From positions 1 to 9,236 of the forward strand of contig DPXH01000203.1 in NCBI GenBank assembly GCA_003527405.1: a stretch of DNA of 9,236 nucleotides, given 5' to 3'. This document shows positions 6,643-9,236 of the stretch, piece after piece. The notes below the pieces were generated by a model. It searched no databases, had not been told where the DNA came from, and worked only from the letters and a program-made list of their open reading frames with translations. The translations under genes and the position numbers were made by a program. Numbering within the stretch: the stretch's first letter is position 1; every line of letters starts with the position of its first letter. Source of the DNA: Candidatus Sediminicultor tertius (GTDB taxonomy: Bacteria; Atribacterota; Phoenicimicrobiia; Phoenicimicrobiales; Phoenicimicrobiaceae).

Positions 6643-7131
6643 ATGATAATTTTACTTAAAGGTGTAATAATTGTAGTTGCCTTAGTAATTCAACTTACCC
6701 TTATTAATTCGATTACCATTTTGGGCTTAAAACCTGATTTGATAATGGTGGTAGTAGTAGTTTTTTCTTTGCTGAAGGGAGAAAAAGAAGGGACTATCTC
6801 CGGATTTGCTTCCGGCCTTTTGCAGGATATGTTTTCTACCGGTCTCTTAGGTATAAATGCTTTAGCAAAGACAGTGGTAGGATTTTCCTGTGGAATTTTA
6901 AAAGAAAAAATATTTCATGAACATATATTATTTATTATTCCGATAATTACTTTTATTACATCATTTATGCAAAGTATTCTAATATTTTTACTTTTACGTG
7001 CTTTCGGAATCGAATATAACCTGGCCTGGAGCTTAAAGCAGGTAGCCCTTCCCGAGGCTTTATATAGCAGTCTGCTATCACCTTTTATTTTTCTAGCAAT
7101 AAATAAACTTTTCCAGATGACTAAAGAATAA
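6643..7131 (+). CDS. mreD: Rod shape-determining protein MreD
   Basis: This is a small inner-membrane component of the rod complex (elongasome), working with MreC, RodA and PBP2 in lateral wall synthesis. The 162 residues are almost all hydrophobic helices (first at about 4-23). The family-typical core starts with KPDLIMVVVVVFSLLKGEKEG (about 31-51), then GFASGLLQDMFSTGLLGINAL, corresponding to the MreD consensus pattern of a Pro-Asp start, GF..GL..D and a G-x-N-A-L turn. The length is normal for the family. AGGAGA at 6631-6636 lies 6 nt before the ATG. It is first in the visible elongation cluster; mreB and mreC, which often precede it, are not present immediately upstream. Palindrome copy 3 begins 6 nt after its stop. 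Confidence 0.88.
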   Translation: MIILLKGVIIVVALVIQLTLINSITILGLKPDLIMVVVVVFSLLKGEKEGTISGFASGLLQDMFSTGLLGINALAKTVVGFSCGILKEKIFHEHILFIIPIITFITSFMQSILIFLLLRAFGIEYNLAWSLKQVALPEALYSSLLSPFIFLAINKLFQMTKE

Positions 7132-7137
7132 AAATAA

Positions 7138-7178
7138 AAAAGTGTCCTAAAGGTGCCTGGCACTTTTTGGAAACTTTT
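7138..7178. repeat. Intergenic palindrome copy 3 (GTGTCC subfamily, degenerate)
   Basis: Imperfect inverted repeat around a central T at 7158 with two mismatches (7148/7168 and 7144/7172) and one G-T pair (7152/7164), 6 nt after the mreD stop and 22 nt before the mrdA start. It differs from copy 4 by two substitutions, one in each arm and at different pair positions, so it looks like a decaying copy of the same element. Confidence 0.82.
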
Positions 7179-7200
7179 AACATTAAATTGAGGAGTAATT

Positions 7201-8964
7201 ATGAGGGAATCTTCTACAGTTCCGGAAGATGTGAAACAACGGCTAAACTGGTTATCGATATTTATAGTAATCTGTTTTTCAGTATTAGTTATCAGCTTAT
7301 GGTATTTGCAGATGATTAAAGGAGAGGAATTCAAGGAAAGAGCGGTAGAGAATTGTATCCGTTCCCTGGTAGAAGATGCCCCACGGGGCAGGATTTATGA
7401 CCGTCAGGAAAAGTTATTGGTTACTAATCGTCCGGCAGTAGTAGTTTCCATAATCCCGGCAGAGGTCGATGATTTAAAAAAACTGAGTGAAAGGCTAAGC
7501 AAAATAATAGGTATTTCTCCGGAAGAAATTTCGCAGACGGTAAAAAATTACCGTGAAAACCCATTTAAACCGGTAAAAATCCTGGATGATTGTAAGACAA
7601 GTAAGATAGTGGAGATTGAAGAGAGAAAAGATGAATTAAAAGGAGTGGTTTTAGAGATTAAACCTCGGAGGGATTATCTTTACCATGATTTTGCAGCTCA
7701 TAGTTTAGGTTATGTGGGAGAAATAGATAAAGAAGAGTTGCAGCGATTTGGTAATCCAAAGTTCCAGGGAGGGGACATCATAGGAAAAGCCGGACTGGAA
7801 AAATATTATGATGATATTTTAAGAGGAGAAAAAGGAGGGAAGGAAGTCGAAGTTGATGCCTTAGGTCAGGAGATAGCTACTTTATTGTATCAGAGACCGG
7901 TTCCGGGTAAAGATTTGGTCTTAACTATCGATAGAGACTTACAGCTCTACGGAGAAAATTTACTCTATGATAAAAAAGGTTCTATTGTGGTAAGTGACCC
8001 TAATAGCGGAGAAATATTAGCTCTGGTTAACCGACCTTCTTTTAGCCCCAACATATTTGCCAATGGAATTTCCAGCTCTGACTGGGAAAGGCTTTCTTCT
8101 GATACCGATTATCCTTTGACTAACCGAAGTGTTCAGGGTGTTTATTCACCTGGTTCGATATTTAAAGTGGTTACAGCTATAGCTGCTCTGGAAGAAGGAG
8201 TTACCGATAGAAAAAGAAAGATTTATTGTTCGGGTAGTTTTGAATTAGCCGGCCAGGTATTTACTTGCTGGAAGGAGACCGGACACGGAAGCTTAAGTAT
8301 TGTAGATGGAATTGCTCATTCCTGTAACATCTATTTTTATACTTTAGGAAAAGACCTGGGGATTGAAAGATTTAATAAATATATGCAGAAATTTGGATTG
8401 GGAGAAAAAACGGGCATTGATCTGCCAGTAGAAGCTATAGGAACAATCCCCTCTGCCCAATGGAAGAAGAGGGAAGTTAAAGAGATATGGTTTCCCGGTG
8501 ATACTATAAATCTTTCTATCGGTCAGGGATACCTTTTGTTAACCCCTTTACAGGTGCATAATATTATTACTGCTGTCGCTGCAGATGGTGAAGTTTACAA
8601 GTTGCATTTAGTAAAAAAGATAATTTCTGCTGACGGTAAAACCGTAAAAGAAATTAAACCGGAAATTTATAAAAAAGTAGACTTTTCTTTAGATACAATT
8701 AAAATTATTAAAGAAGGATTAAGGCAGACTATATTAAAAGGAACGGGATGGAAAGCAAATATTAAAGAATTAGCGGTAGCCGGGAAGACCGGCACGGCTC
8801 AAAATCCCCAGGGGGAGACCCACGCCTGGTTTATCGGGTTCGCCCCTTATGAGAATCCGGAAGTTTGCATCACTATTTTTCTGGAAAATGGAGGAGAAGG
8901 GGGAGAAGCAGCCGCTCCCATAGCCCGTGCTATGCTGGAAAAGTATTTTAATATTAAAAATTAA
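7201..8964 (+). CDS. mrdA: Penicillin-binding protein 2 (elongation-specific class B transpeptidase)
   Basis: This membrane-anchored D,D-transpeptidase cross-links peptidoglycan during cell elongation and pairs with the glycosyltransferase RodA. The 587 residues contain one N-terminal helix (about 15-38) and a dimerisation/pedestal region with the RGRIYDR box (62-68). The transpeptidase domain starts near 240. All three active-site motifs are intact: SIFK (Ser319-Lys322), SCN (Ser374-Asn376) and KTGT (529-532). Cys343, Cys356, His362 and Cys375 match the spacing of the zinc site reported in PBP2 proteins (usually Asp/Asp/His/Cys in Acinetobacter), suggesting a structural metal. The length is slightly short of the usual 600-650, with a compact linker before the catalytic domain. 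The ATG at 7201 follows AGGAG (7191-7195) by 5 nt. It lies between mreD and rodA, the classical order. Confidence 0.94.
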   Translation: MRESSTVPEDVKQRLNWLSIFIVICFSVLVISLWYLQMIKGEEFKERAVENCIRSLVEDAPRGRIYDRQEKLLVTNRPAVVVSIIPAEVDDLKKLSERLSKIIGISPEEISQTVKNYRENPFKPVKILDDCKTSKIVEIEERKDELKGVVLEIKPRRDYLYHDFAAHSLGYVGEIDKEELQRFGNPKFQGGDIIGKAGLEKYYDDILRGEKGGKEVEVDALGQEIATLLYQRPVPGKDLVLTIDRDLQLYGENLLYDKKGSIVVSDPNSGEILALVNRPSFSPNIFANGISSSDWERLSSDTDYPLTNRSVQGVYSPGSIFKVVTAIAALEEGVTDRKRKIYCSGSFELAGQVFTCWKETGHGSLSIVDGIAHSCNIYFYTLGKDLGIERFNKYMQKFGLGEKTGIDLPVEAIGTIPSAQWKKREVKEIWFPGDTINLSIGQGYLLLTPLQVHNIITAVAADGEVYKLHLVKKIISADGKTVKEIKPEIYKKVDFSLDTIKIIKEGLRQTILKGTGWKANIKELAVAGKTGTAQNPQGETHAWFIGFAPYENPEVCITIFLENGGEGGEAAAPIARAMLEKYFNIKN

Positions 8965-8965
8965 A

Positions 8966-9006
8966 AAAAGTGTCCAAAAGGTGCCTGGCACTTTTTGGAC
9001 ACTTTT
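8966..9006. repeat. Intergenic palindrome copy 4 (GTGTCC subfamily)
   Basis: Inverted repeat with 20-bp arms around a central T at 8986. All pairs are Watson-Crick except one G-T (8980/8992), which is a G-U in the sense transcript. It starts 1 nt after the mrdA stop, and its 3' foot abuts the rodA ribosome site AGAGGA (9007-9012), so the hairpin could influence rodA translation or act as a partial terminator. Confidence 0.88.
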
Positions 9007-9018
9007 AGAGGATGGAAG

Positions 9019-9236
9019 TTGAAGGAAAAATTAGATAGGTTAACTGAAAATTTAGATTTTACTCTGCTTTTTGCGGTAGTGTTTCTCTGTTTTTATGGGC
9101 TTTTAGTATTATATAGCTCAACACGTTTGGCGGCCACAGGGGGAAGCGATCCCTATTTTTTCGTAAAGAAACAATCCTTATGGGCGTTGTTAGGATTCAT
9201 ATTATTAACTATAATAATTTTTTTCGACTATCATAA
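9019..9236 (+). CDS. rodA: RodA, peptidoglycan glycosyltransferase of the elongasome (N-terminal fragment)
   Basis: A SEDS-family membrane glycosyltransferase that polymerises lipid II with PBP2; only the first 72 codons are in the window. The fragment has a short charged head with LDFTLL, a first hydrophobic helix ending in GLLVLYSST (27-35), and YFFVKKQSLWALLG (46-59) leading into the second helix and FFDYH, which is the usual RodA/FtsW N-terminal pattern. The start is TTG at 9019: AGAGGA (9007-9012) lies 6 nt upstream. The nearby ATG at 9012 is in another frame that stops within nine codons. Position directly after PBP2 favours RodA over FtsW. The gene was too short here to be listed as a full ORF and runs off the window end. 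Confidence 0.88.
   Translation, partial: MKEKLDRLTENLDFTLLFAVVFLCFYGLLVLYSSTRLAATGGSDPYFFVKKQSLWALLGFILLTIIIFFDYH

Noticed and set aside
6915..7334. 139-codon minus-strand reading frame across mreD end, palindrome 3 and mrdA start
   Set aside because: It is antisense to two well-supported genes, has no family signal, and owes its length to the palindrome being open in several frames.
8770..8991. Minus-strand frame starting MPGTFWTLF, a peptide also seen in the frame antisense to 7138-7178
   Set aside because: The shared peptide is simply the translation of the palindrome, not a protein family.
962..9006. Palindromes as a CRISPR array
   Set aside because: The spacing between copies is gene-sized (about 1.8 to 3.9 kb), there are no spacers of regular length and no cas genes.

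Overview
AT-rich bacterial DNA with eight same-strand (+) genes: the 3' end of a secreted beta-helix protein, four sugar/glycopolymer genes, and a rod-elongation cluster (mreD, mrdA/PBP2 and the start of rodA). There is no rRNA, tRNA, integrase or transposase. The low G+C, strong AGGAG-type ribosome sites, TTG starts, archaeal-type SIS-fold phosphoglucose/phosphomannose isomerase and intergenic palindromes with a GTGCC-T/A-GGCAC core would fit a candidate-phylum type anaerobe (for example Atribacterota). This taxonomic guess is weak because no marker gene is present.

Layout: 1-951 is the C-terminal part of a right-handed beta-helix surface/secreted protein. 1103-2203 is a bifunctional PGI/PMI. 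2348-3277 is a WecA/TagO-type polyprenyl-phosphate sugar-1-phosphate transferase. 3350-4465 is an NAD-dependent sugar-nucleotide epimerase carrying a low-complexity charged insertion. 4648-6327 is a two-part protein: a shortened WecA-like membrane domain that has lost most catalytic residues, fused to a complete-looking TagA/WecG/CpsF glycosyltransferase domain. 6643-7131 is mreD, 7201-8964 is mrdA, and 9019 to the end is the start of rodA.

How the genes fit together: the isomerase can interconvert hexose phosphates that feed sugar nucleotides, and the epimerase converts one such nucleotide sugar. The WecA-like enzyme loads the first sugar phosphate on the lipid carrier, and the TagA domain adds the second sugar. 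That makes a plausible lipid-linked glycopolymer initiation module placed next to the MreD-PBP2-RodA elongation machinery.

The intergenic DNA is unusual. Four of the seven gene junctions hold a 41-43 bp near-perfect palindrome 1-10 nt after a stop codon. There are two subfamilies whose arms differ by compensated base-pair changes. The other three junctions hold short tandem repeats (7-, 8- or 18-bp units) instead. The strongest candidates for something undescribed are the degenerate-WecA/TagA fusion and this stop-codon-associated palindrome family.
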